Origin: Capsicum annuum | Taxonomy: Eukaryota; Streptophyta; Magnoliopsida; Solanales; Solanaceae | Length of the DNA: 64,000 bases | NCBI RefSeq assembly: GCF_002878395.1 | Contig: NC_061119.1 | Span: 20,201,830 to 20,265,829 of the forward strand | Direction: 5' to 3' | In this document: piece after piece, positions 22,872-36,139 of the stretch | Layout: the number at the start of each line of letters is the position of its first letter | Position numbering within the stretch: position 1 is the first letter of the stretch | The notes under the pieces: model-generated | Told to the model about the DNA's origin: nothing | Seen by the model: only the letters and a program-made list of their open reading frames with translations | Database searches by the model: none | Program-made: the position numbers and the translations under genes

Positions 22872-25198
22872 TGTAACATCCCACATTTCGGGCTAGAATG
22901 AAAACCTTTATTTCTATGCGTAGATGATCCAAAAGACTTAAATCCTATGCAAATTTGGCATGTTAATCCATTATGTAGTGTGGGAACCTATTTGAGCCTT
23001 AATTGATATCATAGAGGTCCCTTAACTCAAGGACTAGTTGAATGCTTTCCTAGCATTCATGCTTTACTGAGCGTCAAAAAATTGGAACAAAGTAAATCGA
23101 CCATAACTCTTTGTACATAATGAACTGTGTCACCTACTATATATCAAATGAAAGTTCTTTGAGTTCTCTTTCCAACACAACTAGTTTTGCTTTAATCCGG
23201 TATCGAAGTTGAAAGTTATGCAGATTTTACTTTGAAGTGCCTGTTTGCCAAAACGTGACGACAAAGCTGGCGACTTATTAGCTGTGTGCTAGCCCATCAG
23301 ACCTGGTCTTCAGCGTAAGGCAGTGAATGGTGAAAATCATCCCAAAAGTGATGGCCTGGTTGACGACTTATCACTTGAGTGATGGCTCGTCAACCCTGGT
23401 GGTCAACTGATCCAATTATGCAATTTTTTGGGTTCCTTAAGGTTATTTTGGTCTTTTCCTCACCCCAAAAACCTTTCACATGAATTAAATCACCCCTTAA
23501 GTGTTATTAATCAATCACTATCAGTTTTACAACAGTAAAAACTTTCTTTTCACTCTTAAATAATATCAAACTAGGGTTTTCTCCAAGAACAGGAAATTCA
23601 AGAAAATCAAGCCTTCAGTTCCAGATTTCCAAGGATTGAATCATGATTCAAGTTCTTCTCTTCAAACTAATTAATTTAAGGTATGTGGGGTTTTACTAAA
23701 ATCTCATGGGCATAGAAATCATGATTTGATGAAAGGGGTTTCGGATTTATGAATACAATCATGTTTTAGAAGTATTGATGATATTTTTTTGGCCTTTAGG
23801 CCTTCCCCCAAATTGATTTGAAATTATATACATATGTAAGCATGTTTTTTAAGGTTGATGATTTAATTGAGACCATGACTCGTGAAAAATCCCTCTCTTG
23901 TTATGATTTTCCTTTACTTATGTTATGCTATAAATTATTTTAAATGCATCTTGAAAAGCATGATATGAAATATCTTGAGTAATGTGATATTTGGGTTATA
24001 ATTTTGATTTCAAAAGAGAGGGTTGTACATGTTGATTAATGTTAAATATGCGTATAATGAAAGAATGCATGGTTTTTTCAAAAGCACATGACCACCATAT
24101 GTTTATGAAATTTTTCATAGTTTTGACTAATTTTTCAGAACATGAAATCTCTTATATTATCTGTATTTTTGGATGGTCTGAATTGAGTTTTTGATATAAG
24201 AATCTTGCATGATGCATTATGGCGAAGAAATAGGACTTGCAAGTCTTGGTGTGACGACATTAACTAAGATAATGTCATGTTAATTCATAACAGAATAGAA
24301 TGCATGTTTTAAATAAGATTTTTAGATTTTGAAAGTAGAATGATGCATGTTTCATAAAAGACTTAAATTGGGCATAAAGAGAACTTAGGTGGTTCCCCGA
24401 AGAAGGAACTAGTTCAAACAACTCATTGCCCAAAACTGTGATTTGCCAATATGGATATATTATTATACACTAACCTAGTGCCCTGTGGCATATCAGACTA
24501 AGACACTCCAACTCTTACGGCACACTTGGGTTGGGGGCTTCCCCGCTGAGTCAATGGAGGATTCCATATAGCCCATATAATATCAGACTTGTAGGGGAGT
24601 GCCACCTTAATCAGAAGTAATACAAAGATCAGAAGTTGCATTGACAAAAATGTATTATGATTATAAAAAATGCCCATGTGTTTTGGAATTTACATCCTAT
24701 ATGATGTTTTGTGATTATCTCTCAACTATTTTATTTATATGAAAAGCTTTATTTTTGATTGCTATTTATATTGACCCTCCCTTCCCCCAGAGTCTAAAAT
24801 TTAGTTCTGAGGTCCTGCTAGGCCATACAATTTTCAGACAGCAGTGTATATGTAGTTGGTGAGCCTTCTTTATTCCAGAAGGCCTATGTCTTTCATGTTA
24901 TGCTATTTATTATGGTTTAGGTCCACTGGGGGCCTTATCTCTGTTTCAAAAAGTTGTTATTTTCAGATATAGTAGAGATTTTGCAAACTGGTTCAGATGT
25001 TGTTTTGTTGATAATGGGGTTTTATCCTTCATTCTTAAATTAAATTTAGAGTATGAATATGTTTCCGTATTCGATTATATTTTTGTATTTTCTTTTATTA
25101 TATAAATGTTGTGAATGATTACCAAATAGAGAAGGGTGTTTTGGGCCTTCATGATTTGGGATGTCCTTCACGGCTAGGCCTCAGTTTGGGTCATGACA
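22872..25198 (+). repeat. 5' LTR of non-autonomous family A element
   Basis: It starts TGTAACATCCC and ends GGGTCATGACA. It aligns with 30285-32604 over its whole length with many substitutions, so the insertion is old. The central module (about 23245-23410) carries gacgac, gatggc and tcgtcaaccctgg words. A GTTCC/GGAAC hairpin is at about 24393-24411. Confidence 0.87.
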
Positions 25199-28189
25199 AA
25201 CTTGGCATTAAAGCACAATTCATGGTCCTAGGTTGTCTGCAAAATTACGTCGGGTAGAGTCTTTTTTATGGGTGTGTAGCGCACCACACTTATAAGCAGG
25301 AGGCTACTAGGCATTTATGAATGTCTCCCCTTCTTCATGTTCTAGTTCGTTCTATGGAGTCAGATTGTTCCTCTTTCATACTTTAATTCATGCTATGGTG
25401 TCGCCCATATGAAAGTAAAGTTATCCCAATTCATTTCTTACTTTGAGATGCTCATATATGTCTCATTATTGGGGTGATTCAAGTGCAGAATTTTATAGTC
25501 TAAATCGTTTGGTCCGTTCTGATTGAGCCATATAAGATTTTAAAATTTTGCAAGGGCTTGAGAAGAGTTTGTTAGTGCTTCAGAGTGTATTGATTCTCGT
25601 GTGAGCTTTGATTATAATGAGATGGTGCTTTTTACCCTGCAGTATTAACTTTATTCAGTCCTTTTCAAAATTTATATTGTATAGGCCATGCGTAAAAAGG
25701 GGAATGCTGTGTAGCAGAATGTTGGAATAATATTTCACCTAAATAGTAGTATAAGTTAAAGTGTTGTTGTAATGACCTATTGGTAGTGATATTAGACCAA
25801 GAAGTTAGAGATATGAAGTCACAAAGTTAGAAGTTAGAGTGAGGGTGAATTTTTTATAGATAAATAATTTAGTTGAATAATTATTGTTTGAGGATGATTT
25901 ACCCTTTTTATAGGGATAGACTAATATGGTAGCTAGTAGCATGTGTGGATTGTATGGTAGTCTGTAATGGAAGTATTTGACTCAGATTTTTATTTATATA
26001 GAGTAAGATGTGCATTCTTAGATCATTGACTATTGTTTGTCAAGTTTCTATCTCTTCTAATAGTATTATCATTATGTTGTTGGAATAAAAGTGCAGTGAA
26101 GCCGTAAGGGGCTCTTTCGATTCACTAGTATAATTTCCTTGTCATTCATCTCATTTTCTAATTCAAAACACAAAACTAAAGTCTAGTGAAGTGTGAATCC
26201 TATTTCGATTTGCTAGAAACTTGTTGTTCAACTTGTTGTTCTTTTGTTGGTTAAATATATGTATAGCCAAATATTTTCACATGATATTGAGCTGGTAATA
26301 AAGTGATACGTCCTTGTGTGTTAGTCTAGTAGAAGGTAGAGAATGAGTTATTAGTCAAGGTGATATGAGGTTGCGGTATTTTTTTTCTTTCTAAGGCTAT
26401 TACATGTTGTGTGTGGCTACTGGTACCATTGAGTTGCTAGGTCGAGAAAGACTAGTTAGATGGTACATGGTGTTCTAAATGGCCAAGTTAATGAGGTTTG
26501 ATTGCTAGTGCTGAGCCTTTTGATATAATCTTGATCCTCATGGTAGAGAGATATAAGTTTTAGGTCGCGATATTAGTAGGCTATGATGGAAGAGGTATGT
26601 TTCATTAAAAGCGTGGTGATATCCATGTTAAGTGTTAGAATCTATGTCTGATTTTTAAACATTGAACTAATAGAAATAAGAGTACAAGCACCAGAGGGTG
26701 TGCACTTCAACTATGGGGATACTCAGGAAGATTCAAAGTTATTAAGTGTTCAAGTATTATATGATGACTATTGGTCTCTATAGAAGATAGAGTGTATCTC
26801 AGAAGGTAGTTTTAACAGTGGGTTTTCCACTTTCAGGTGTAGTCATTCGAGTTAAGTTCTATGATATCCGTGTATGGTCATTTTTCCAGACCATAGAGTG
26901 CAGTAAGTGTTGTTCAGTTAGAGTCTTGTAAGGGATCATACAAACTTAAGATGATGGCTTAAAGCTAATGGGGAGATGATAGAATGAATAACCAATATAG
27001 ACTCTCAGATTCTAGTACTGATGTTAGTATGATATAGAATATCAGAAAGTGAGGGTGAGACTCAACCCAATCTTATGTCAGTATTTTTGAGTTATCCCAA
27101 TAACTACTCATGCCTTACATTTCAGTTCCATGATCATGGTCCATTATCATGCATATGATAGAAAATCATGTGCTCTTCCAGTTCCTAAATAAGGAATTCC
27201 AGTTAATTTTAGTAGTCGGAATTACATTCCATAAGTTATGAACTCCAAGTTGAGGTCATGCAACTTATGACTCATGTACTCACGCTTTATAGTGTGCTCA
27301 GTTCCTATAACTCGTGCTACATGCCAAATGATTGGAAAAATTCAGCTTATAGACAGGTATACTCTCAATTTAAATTACTCTGATGAATCCCTGATGCTGA
27401 TTCGCTGTTCCTCAGGCCTCAGTTAAGTGTCAATTCTCGTATAATATCCTTCCATGTTCCAAGGTCTTATGTTTTAACCTTTTAGTAACTCCTCCTTATA
27501 TAATGATACTAGTGATGAGTAGATGTTTCTTCTTAATGAAAGATCATTGTATGCTTGTCTTAGACAAGACCATAAGTGTGAAGTAAGATTTGGAGCCAAG
27601 TCTTTGATACATGTAATGGTTAGTGGAATTTTATGTGTGTATGTTCTTGGGATAGCGTGTGGGAGTTATATTGACAATCGTTTAGAGATAACATGAAGTA
27701 TATATTTACGGGTGTTTTCCTTGAAGTTTATATATGGTTATAAAGATAGGCTTGAATGACATGTTGGGATTTAAGTGGAGGAACATCATATGTACAAGTA
27801 AATCCATAGTAAGAGTTCAGAGTTAGTCATCATTTAAGAGTTAAGGAACGTTATGTTTAGGGTGTGATCTCTAAAAGGATATAGAAAACTGAATCATATG
27901 GTTTAGACTAGTATCGTTGTGCGGCATATTGTATTTTGTGGTTTGGAGTTAGGCTTGATCGCGGTGAGAGGATTTAAGTTTGTTTAGACATTAGTAGAAA
28001 GATTTATCAATGCCCATATGAGAATTTTAAGTTGAATCAATTAAGCATAGTATTTAAGGGGAATAGTATAGTTAAGGGAGTATAGAGGAAGTGTGCTAAG
28101 CTGGAAAGTAAGAAGTTGCATTGCCTAAGTCCTAGTAATTCTAACCCAGTTTATGAGTTATATGTCTATATTCTATGCCATAGAGTAGT
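25199..28189 (+). other. Interior of non-autonomous family A element, left part
   Basis: The first 180 bases match the gag leader of the coding relative (reverse of 3200-3380, with the phrase gggtgtgtagcgcaccacac). After that no coding domain was found. The stretch 26940-27500 resembles the interior of element B. No long open frame is present. Confidence 0.65.
25202..25214 (+). other. Primer-binding site, decayed
   Basis: TTGGCATTAAAGC follows the LTR after the AAC spacer and resembles TTGGTATCAAAGC of the relative at 3365-3377 with two changes. Confidence 0.75.
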
Positions 28190-29864
28190 GTCAAGCTAAC
28201 CCTTTGAGCCATTTTCATTCGGTTCAACACACATTAACCCTCAAATATCAACAGAGTAATCATCATCTAAGAATAAAAGAATTTCAGAAAGATAACAAAA
28301 TACGACTTATTAGTCAACTCCCAACATCTATACTAGTCCGACAAGCCTCTAAGAAAATCAATAAAACCAGCGAGCCATTGAGACATGCCCCAACTAACTC
28401 ATACTCAGTTATCAAATGTAAACAATTTCGTGAAATGAACATCAGACATCACATCCTCGGAACATAAGGACTCACCATGACAGAGGATGTAGAACAGTGT
28501 GCCTGAAGAATCACTATCGATATCAAATCCACACAAACTAGTGATCACTATATAATTCAGCCTCAGGATCACTCCTATGGGGGCACGTAGTTCTAGGGAA
28601 GTAAGGTCGCTTTATACCTCCCACTCGGTGCTAAATATTTCTCCCAGACTTATCTCAGATCATTTTAAAGACAATTCACAACAAAACAATTTCAGTAATA
28701 TATAAATATACATCGGGAACCATAATGCTTCCCATCTATCAAAATCAACCACATTGTGGATTTCTTTCACACTCGAGTTCAAAACAACTCCATTAAGACC
28801 AAAAGGTCAAATCATTCAAAATATCTCAAATATTCAACATCAACGTGATTATAACACACACTTTCTAAAAAAACACAATTTCCAATGGGGATTCACGACC
28901 CAAATATCAAAATCATGATAAATATTGTTCAAGATTCATGCTTTATATCTCCGCACATGTAAATTCATCTTTCAAAATCATGAACATCAAGATTTCATAA
29001 TAATCATCATAAGATATTGGTACATGCTTCAAATTTATAAAAATCAAATAAAAATCATGCCTTTGTAAAGAAAATTATTTTTAGGCACAAGAACGAAAGA
29101 GAGTTCTTGTTGAAAAACCCCACATACCTTGAATGATGAATTTTAGATCGATACTTGTTTGTGAGATGTTAATCGTGCCTTTGAATAATGTTTCTTGGAG
29201 TTATTGAACTAGGAACGTGGAATCTTGAATAAATTTGCTGAATAAATGGTGAACTTTGGAGGTTCTTGAAGTTGGATATAGGAGCTTAGGGTTTTCTTTT
29301 TGAGGGAATTTGATGAAATATAACGTATAATGCTTCTAATAGGCTTTAATATAGGGTTTAGATGGATTTTGGGTGAGGGAGAATGACCGAAACGCCCCTA
29401 AAAATCAAATAATTCTCTAATCTGTCCTTTGGTGGACTGTTTTGATAGTCTGAAGTAGATCAACCATAACATTTTACTCCAATATCCAAATTGGATGAAA
29501 CCAATTTTATTGGAAACAGGACTCGTAGAGCTTTCCGTTGATATCTAGTAGATCACACAGATTATATGTACAAGGAGTTATGATCGTTTAAAGTTGGAGC
29601 AAAAATACGTCAGGCCTTAGTACTTTTTCCTGCACGTTTTACTGTTCACTACTATTCATGGTTCGATTGGAATGTTCATAACTCATCGCTCGGGTGTCCA
29701 TTTTGGATAATCCACATATCTTTGGAAAGATTATTCGATACTCTATGGAATGGTAGGTCATAATCTAAGATATTCCGCATGGAAAATTTATAATTCATTC
29801 TAGAAGATAGAACCCAACACGTTTACGCACAAAATCTCAACAAAAAATTTTCTGAGGTATTACA
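28190..29864 (-). mobile_element. Probable LTR-like insertion inside family A element
   Basis: This stretch differs from its surroundings. It has the plus-strand profile of a minus-strand gypsy LTR: a 'ggactcaccatgac' phrase near 28468, a 'ccccacataccttgaatgatga' phrase near 29119 (read in part), a body with repeated 'cataactc' sensing words, and an end in ggtattaca at 29864. Surrounding interior sequence resumes with ccagttcagtcc. The left edge (tgtcaagc at 28189) is uncertain and I could not find a matching duplication, so solo LTR is a guess. The open frame 28204-28467 lies inside it and shows no domain. Confidence 0.45.
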
Positions 29865-30284
29865 CCAGTTCAGTCCAAGCATCATGTTTTAGATTCAGCT
29901 ATTTAGTCATGACTCAGTTCATAAGTTTTCAGCGCATAATCAAAAAATTTCCAAGTATTTTAGCTCAGACATTGTAATACCCTAGTACGGTCTAAGTCTT
30001 GTTACCTCATGATTCGTACTTACCTAAGTTATCACTTCTCAATTAAATATATATGATTGGATCATGAACACTTCAAGGGAATCCTAAATTCTCAGCATGA
30101 ATCAGATCCTTGAAGCAAGTAAAGTCAAATCAGCACAAAATTGAATTTCAAGATAGAAGTTTAAATGTTTCAGATCAGTTATATCCTTTCTTAGAAGACA
30201 CATCATGTCTGTGTTATTGCATACCTTTAAGTCTCAACATTCCTACCCATCATTAGAGGAAAAATTATCCCAAGTGGGAGATAA
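29865..30284 (+). other. Interior of non-autonomous family A element, right part, with polypurine tract
   Basis: Non-coding. The phrase cattgtaataccctagtacgg near 29972 looks like another LTR start but is not supported further. The tract aagtgggagataa (30272-30284) directly before the 3' LTR is the polypurine tract. Confidence 0.6.
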
Positions 30285-32604
30285 TGTAACACCCCGCATT
30301 TCGGGCTAAAACGAAAGCTGTCATTTCTTTGCGTAGATGATCCAAAAGCCTTAAATCTTATGCAAATTTTGCATGTTAATAAATTATTTAGTGTGGAAAC
30401 CTATTTGAGCATGCATTGAGATCATAGAGGTCCCTTAACTCAAGACTAGTTGAAAGCTTTTCTATTGTTCAAGTTTTAGTGAGCGTCAAAACTTGGATCA
30501 ATTTCAATCGAGCATAAATCCTTGTATATGATGAACTGGATGGCCTAATATATATCAAATGAAAGGTATTTGAGTGTTCTTGCCAACGCCACTAGTTTCA
30601 CTTTAATTTGGTATCAGAGTAGAAAGTTATGCTTATTTTATTTTGAAGTATCTGTCTGCCAAAACGTGACGATGAGGCTGATGACTTATCAGCTGTGTGA
30701 TGGCCTATTAGACCTGGTCGTCAGCCTAAGGTAGTGCATGGTCAAAACCATCCTAAAAGTGACAACCTGGGTGATGACTTATTACCTGAGTGACGGCCCG
30801 TCAACCCTGGTTGTCAACTGATGCAATTATGTGATTTTTTTGGGTTTCTTAGGGTTATTTTGGTCTTTTCCTCACTCCAAAAACCTTTCACATGAATTAA
30901 TCGTCCTTTAAGCATTATTAATCAATCACTATCAGTTTTACAATATCAAAAACTTCCTCTTCACTCTCAAAATAAGAACAAACTAGGGTTTTCTCCAAGA
31001 ACAAGAAATTCAAGAAAATTAAGCCTTAAGTTTAAGATTTCCAAGGAAAAAATTGAGATTCGAGTTCTTCTCTTTAAACTAATTAATTTTAGGTACGCGG
31101 GATTTTTCTAAATTCTCATGGCCATAGAAATCATGATTTTAACAACGGGGTTTCGGATTTATGAATACATTCATATTTTAGAAGTATTGATGATATTGTT
31201 TTCGCCTTTAATCTTTCCCCCAAAATGATTTGAAATTATGTATATATGTAAGCATATGTTTTAAAGTTGATGATTGAATTGAGAGCATGAATCATGAACA
31301 AATCCTCACTTGTTATGATTTTCCTTTACTTATGATATATATGAATTATTTTGAATGCGTCTAGAAAAGCATGATATGAAATGTCTTGATTAATGTTATA
31401 TTTGGGTTATGATTTTGATTTACAAAGAGAGGGTTGTACATGTTGTTAAATGTTGAATATGCTTATAATGAAATAGTGCATGACTTTGCCAAAAGCACGT
31501 GACCGCCATATGTTTGAAGAATTTTTGCATAGTTTTGACTTATGTTTTGGAACATGAAATATCTTGTACTATCGGTTTGTTTGGGTGGTCTGAAATGTGT
31601 TTTTGATTAAATAATCTTGCATGATTCATTATGGCTCAAAAATAGGACTTGCAAGTGTTGGTGTAATGACACCAACTTAGATAATGCCATGTCAATTAAG
31701 AATATAATAGAATGCATGTTTGAAATAAGATTTTCAGATTTTTAAACTAGAATGATGCATGTTTCAGAATAGACTAAAATTTGGAATAAAGAGAGCTTAG
31801 GTGGTTCCCCGAAGAAGGCACGAGTTCAGATAATTATCCAAAATCATGATTTGTCGATCCGGGTATATTATTATACGCGCGCTTAATGCCCTATGGTGTA
31901 CTGTGCCCTGTGGCCTAGTACACTTCAACCCTTGCAGCACACTTGGGTTGGAGGTTTTCCCGCCGAGTCAATGGAGGATTTCATATATTTCGTGGAATGT
32001 CAGACTTGTAGGGGAGTGCCACCTAACTCGGAAGTAATACAAAGACCAGAAATTGCATTGGTTTTATGATTATCAAAAATGCCCATGTGTTTTGGAATTT
32101 GTATCCTATATGATGTTTTATTATTAGCTCTCAACTATTTTATTTATATGAAAAGATTTATTTTGGATTGCTCTGTGCACCAATACATTTGTCTTGACCC
32201 CCCCTCCTAGGGTCTAAAACTCACTTCAGAGGTCCTGCTAGGCCGTAGAGTTTTTAGACAGGAGTGATGTGTGCAGTTGGTGAGCCTTTTTTATTCCAGA
32301 AGGCCTATGTCTTTCAGATTATGTTATTTATTTTGGTTTAGGTCCACTGGGGGCCTTGTCCATTAATTTTACATATAGTAGAGATTTTGTAGACTGGTTC
32401 AAATGTTGTTTTGTTGATATTGGGGTTTTATCCTTCATTGTTAAATTAAATTCAGAGTATGACCATGTTTTCGTATTCGATTATATTTCCACATTTTATT
32501 TTATTATATGAATGTTGTGCATGATTACCAGATAGAGAAAGACGTTCCGAGCCTTCATGGTTGGGGATGTCCATCACGGCCAGGCCCTAGTTCGGATTGT
32601 GACA
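30285..32604 (+). repeat. 3' LTR of non-autonomous family A element
   Basis: It starts TGTAACACCCC and ends GGATTGTGACA, followed by the tcttt duplication. It matches 22872-25198. The GTTCC/GGAAC hairpin of the sister LTR is broken here (GTTCC/GGCAC near 31802-31820). The frame 31846-32037 is LTR sequence. Confidence 0.87.
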
Positions 32605-32704
32605 TCTTTGTAACTCGCCATTAACATTTTCCTGAGTTCTTGGACCGTATAGATCTGAGTTGCATATGCTCATTCTACAGTCCATTGAAGATTAGGCTAC
32701 TGAC

Positions 32705-32725
32705 CTGCAGCAGATTATTTGCCAC
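32705..32725 (-). pseudogene. Candidate micro-exon of host gene
   Basis: On the minus strand a pyrimidine-rich TTCCTCCTCG...TTACAG acceptor-like site precedes GTGGCAAATAATCTGCTGCAG, which is followed by GTCAGT, a donor-like site. It would read VANNLLQ. No family was recognised; it may instead be a terminal exon that runs on to a nearby stop. Confidence 0.25.
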
Positions 32726-32847
32726 CTGTAAGATAACCAACGAGGAGGAAAACTAAATTATTGAGCTTGCCAAAAATTGTGTATTAGCATAAGCAAAAAT
32801 ATTGTATCAGTCCATACAAGCACAAGTATGTTGACCCCTGCACTCAC

Positions 32848-32913
32848 CTTCTTTCCGAGCAGCTCACAAAGTGTGGTGCTTCCTCCAGCCCTTTGCCTCT
32901 TGGAATCCCACAT
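32848..32913 (-). pseudogene. Candidate host exon ending in a strong donor site
   Basis: On the minus strand an open stretch from an ATG at 32913 ends GGAAAGAAG|GTGAGTG, a near-consensus 5' splice site. The reading ends TTLCELLGKK. Two other frames close or lack an ATG. No family was recognised, and whether the ATG is a start or an internal Met is unknown. Confidence 0.3.
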
Positions 32914-33920
32914 TGAAATCAGTTTAGTATATATAGACCCACCAATAAAAAATCAAGAGTGTTCCACTTGTAACCAAATTAAAAAAAAATCCCAGAATAA
33001 TTTTCAGCAGCGATGAAACATTAAGTCGCTTAGCAACAACTCTTGCAAAGCACGCAAACAAGCCAAGCACTTTGAATAACACAAACATTATCCAAGCAGC
33101 AATGCAGAAGAAATATTGTGAAACTACTTTGGAGATCTATAGACTCTATACCGTTATAAAGACCTCAAAAAATTCTAGGAAGCAAGCACAAGGAACTAGC
33201 AACAAAATATCTGGCATAGTGTAGCTCGCCGATCATAATTGCCAAAAGAACAAATTTGTGCACATTGTTTGTAATTATGAACTTAAAAGTTGGAAGGGCG
33301 CAACACAAAAATTCCCTGACGTAACAAATTAGAACAAGGATCTAACAGAATGTCTAATTTGATCTGATTGGGGAAAAATAGATGGAAGAATAATATAACT
33401 GCAGCATATGTAAGTGCATTGTAGTGGTCAAATCTACCTCTGCTTATAATATTGTCATAACTACAACCAGAAAGAATACAAGGCATCTCTTCCATTCGCA
33501 GTGCTAGCCTGAATCCATATTGCTTGTAGATTTTGAGGAATGTCTAGCTAGTAAACAATTCCAACACGTTGACTAATACAAGTCCGCCAAAGGGATGAGG
33601 TATCTTACGCACAAAAACAGTAAAATAATTATGATGAACATAAAGTGCTAAAAAGTAAAGAACACTCAATATTTATGTAGAAACCTCCAGGATCTCCAGT
33701 AAACTCCACGAACTTCAAGTCAAAATGGGTGATTACAAACTACTATAATATTCAGGATACTCTTAATCCTACGACTTCGTAATAACTATATTACTTGATT
33801 GATGCAGCAACTCTACCACATCCCCGTGTCAACTAACTCTAGTATATGAAAATCGGAGTCTTCAAATAGATGTGTGGATTATGAAGGAGTATGAGATTAA
33901 AGAATCCTTGACAAAGATAC

Positions 33921-33923
<3 letters not shown>

Positions 33924-33952
<29 letters not shown>

Positions 33953-33953
33953 C
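33924..33953. repeat. (AT)n microsatellite
   Basis: A run of about 15 AT units adjoins the Helitron-like terminus at 33955. Helitrons insert at AT dinucleotides, so this run is a natural target. Confidence 0.9.
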
Positions 33954-33954
33954 T

Positions 33955-34869
33955 AGTTTAGGTGCATGCGCCTCGCGTGTGTACCTCGCTTTATTGAGTT
34001 CAAACATTCCACTAAATAGGATATTTGTTTAATTAATAAAGATGAATACAATAATTAAATTCAACATCTTTTGGAGAATTTATTTAATTAAATCTAACCT
34101 TTATAGAAAAATTTTCTCAAAGCCGTCTGATACTCATCTACCACCTGTAAACTATAATAAATAATTCGAGAATAGAGATATCAAAATAATGCAACAACAC
34201 TTTACCTTTATAGAAAAAAAATTCTAATGACAGAGATATAAAAATAGTACAATTAAACCTAATATTTACTAAAAAAAATTATCAAAGTTGTTTAACATTC
34301 ATCTACCACTGTAAATCTAAACCAAAAAAGGAAATAAAAAGGTCAATATCAAAAAATTCCTGCACCAAAAAGAAAGCCAAAAACATAAAAAAAAACTTTA
34401 AGGAAAAGAAAAATAAACTCCTTATAAAAAAAATATTACGTATATCACATAAAAAAATTGAAAACATTAAAACAGATACAAAAGCCTATTTTTATGGAGA
34501 AGTGGAATCTCAACATACAAAAAATTGACATGGATAAAAAATAATTAAAATACTATACGAATAATGAAAAGAGAAACTAGATCTTTATTTTGGAAATTTT
34601 GTAGTATATTTATCTTATTAGGGTTCCATATATATTCTACTGATTATTTCTTTCCATATATATATCAAAAGTCCTTAATTTTTTATGTCCTATATATTAG
34701 GAGTGCTTAATTTTTATTCATATATTTTTTAGGAGTTCTTAATTTGATTAATTAATAAATTGAGATTAGAAAAAAGGTGAAAAGATAATTATTTCTATTG
34801 CGAAAACTTTTAATGAAGGCTAAAAAGTTTGAATCACTTTTTCAGGGGTCTTCACAATTTTAATATATC
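33955..34869 (-). mobile_element. Possible Helitron, 3' terminus on the left
   Basis: Read on the minus strand the sequence ends with a GC-rich hairpin followed by TAAACTAG and then T from the AT run. The hairpin arms are GGTGCATGCGC and GCGTGTGTACC on the plus strand (33961-33985), 11 pairs with G-T wobbles. A short hairpin followed by CTRR at an A/T target is the Helitron 3' signature. The 5' TC end was not found. The right limit given is only the start of the CACTA element. The body is AT-rich, non-coding, and has an imperfect repeat around ctttatagaaaaa...catctaccac (34100 and 34205-34310). Confidence 0.5.
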
Positions 34870-36139
34870 ACTACAAGAAACAAGTTTTATAGTTGCGAGT
34901 CAATTTGTTGCTGCAGAACTTCATACTTAGTGGCGATAATTATTGTCCCAGCAACACATCCTCTTTTAGCATTGAGTAATTTTTTTCAGTTCAAACAGGT
35001 GTCACCATACTGAAAATTTTAATTTTCAATAATAATAAAAAAATTTCTCATTTTTATAGTGATGGCTAATAAAATGACGCCCCTGATTAAAATTATGTGG
35101 TGACAACATCGCCACTAAAATTAATTTATTTTATTTTTTAAATATATTCTAATGAAAAACTTCTAGTATGTATTATATATGGAAAATTTTGGATAAATTA
35201 ATAACGAAATGTTGTCGTCTCCTAGCTCAAGGTCAACACCATTTCATCGTCATTGCTCCAAGCTCAACAAACCATCTTTTCTTTGCTCAAAGCAAAACCA
35301 AAATCTCAAACCCATTGAAGAAACAAAATGGAATAGCTAAAATTTGTTAGGTTTGTTGGTTAAAACTTTGCTCAATTATCAAATCCATTGAAGAAACAAG
35401 ATTCCTAAAATTTTGCTCTTTGTTCAAACTCATTCATCTTTGCTGAAATAGGATTTTCTAAAGTTACTACTTTATCAGGTATCTACTCAAATTGATTTGT
35501 GGGTGTATGCACGTTTTATTTTCAGATCCAAATTCTTTAACTCAAATATTTTTCAGGAACACCATATTGCTTTGCTAGAAAGTCTTATTTTGTCTCAAAT
35601 ACGGTGCACAAAGTTTGTGCTCCATAAGTTATGTGGTCAAAACTTTTTTGTGTATATATGTATTTTTTTAGATTGCATGTGCAATTTCTATAACCAACTA
35701 GAAAATCTGTAGGAATATAATTTTGTAAGGTCGAAGGACGAAGGAATAGAGTTCAAAATTCTTGAGGTTATAGAGCCGACTGTAAAATTCATGTTCCTCC
35801 CTAATTTATTTCTTAAATTTCGTTAATTTTCAGTCCTAAAAGTTGTTTTTGGGTTATCTTTCTATGGGTAAGATGAAAGTTCATTTTTGAATTTGTAAAC
35901 CTTTTGGTGTTGTTATTGAGATTTATGTTTGTAGATCAGGTATGTTGAATAAGAAATTAATGTATAGAAAAGTATTTTTTTTTAATCTTTAAATTACGTG
36001 GTATGTTGCCCGTACTCTTCAAAATGTTAACGAGTGCATGTTTGATTCTCTGAAAGTATTGTATTCTTGGAGTATCCGACATAGGGGTGGCATCGAAAGA
36101 AAAGAGTGTGCAACATAGAATACCCGAGGTTAATATCAA

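Larger units (their letters stand above)
22872..32604 (+). mobile_element. Family A LTR retrotransposon without gag-pol, complete ends
   Basis: 5' LTR 22872-25198 and 3' LTR 30285-32604 are flanked by a perfect 5-base duplication, tcttt (22867-22871 and 32605-32609). A PBS and a polypurine tract are in place. The 5.1-kb interior has no gag or pol reading, so the element is a non-autonomous derivative of the family whose coding relative is at 1-5691. Part of its interior (26940-27500) resembles that of element B. A foreign LTR-like stretch seems to sit at about 28190-29864. Confidence 0.88.
32610..33923. other. Low-copy host interval with candidate minus-strand exons
   Basis: No transposon was recognised. 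On the minus strand, short open stretches are bounded by splice-like sites (see 32705-32725 and 32848-32913). A minus-strand frame at 33283-33495 and a plus-strand stop-free stretch at about 33007-33210 lack a recognisable domain. The base composition is less AT-biased than in the flanking mobile DNA. A disrupted host gene on the minus strand is my best reading, with low certainty. Confidence 0.35.

Noticed and set aside
28204..28467. Plus-strand 87-residue reading frame
   Set aside because: It lies at the edge of an LTR-like insertion and shows no domain.
29972..30000. Possible extra LTR start (tgtaataccctagtacgg)
   Set aside because: No matching LTR body, partner or duplication was found nearby; left as interior sequence.
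33007..33210. Plus-strand stop-free stretch of about 68 codons after an acceptor-like site
   Set aside because: It has Lys/Asn/Thr-rich composition and no recognised domain, and candidate exons nearby lie on the other strand. Chance openness cannot be excluded.
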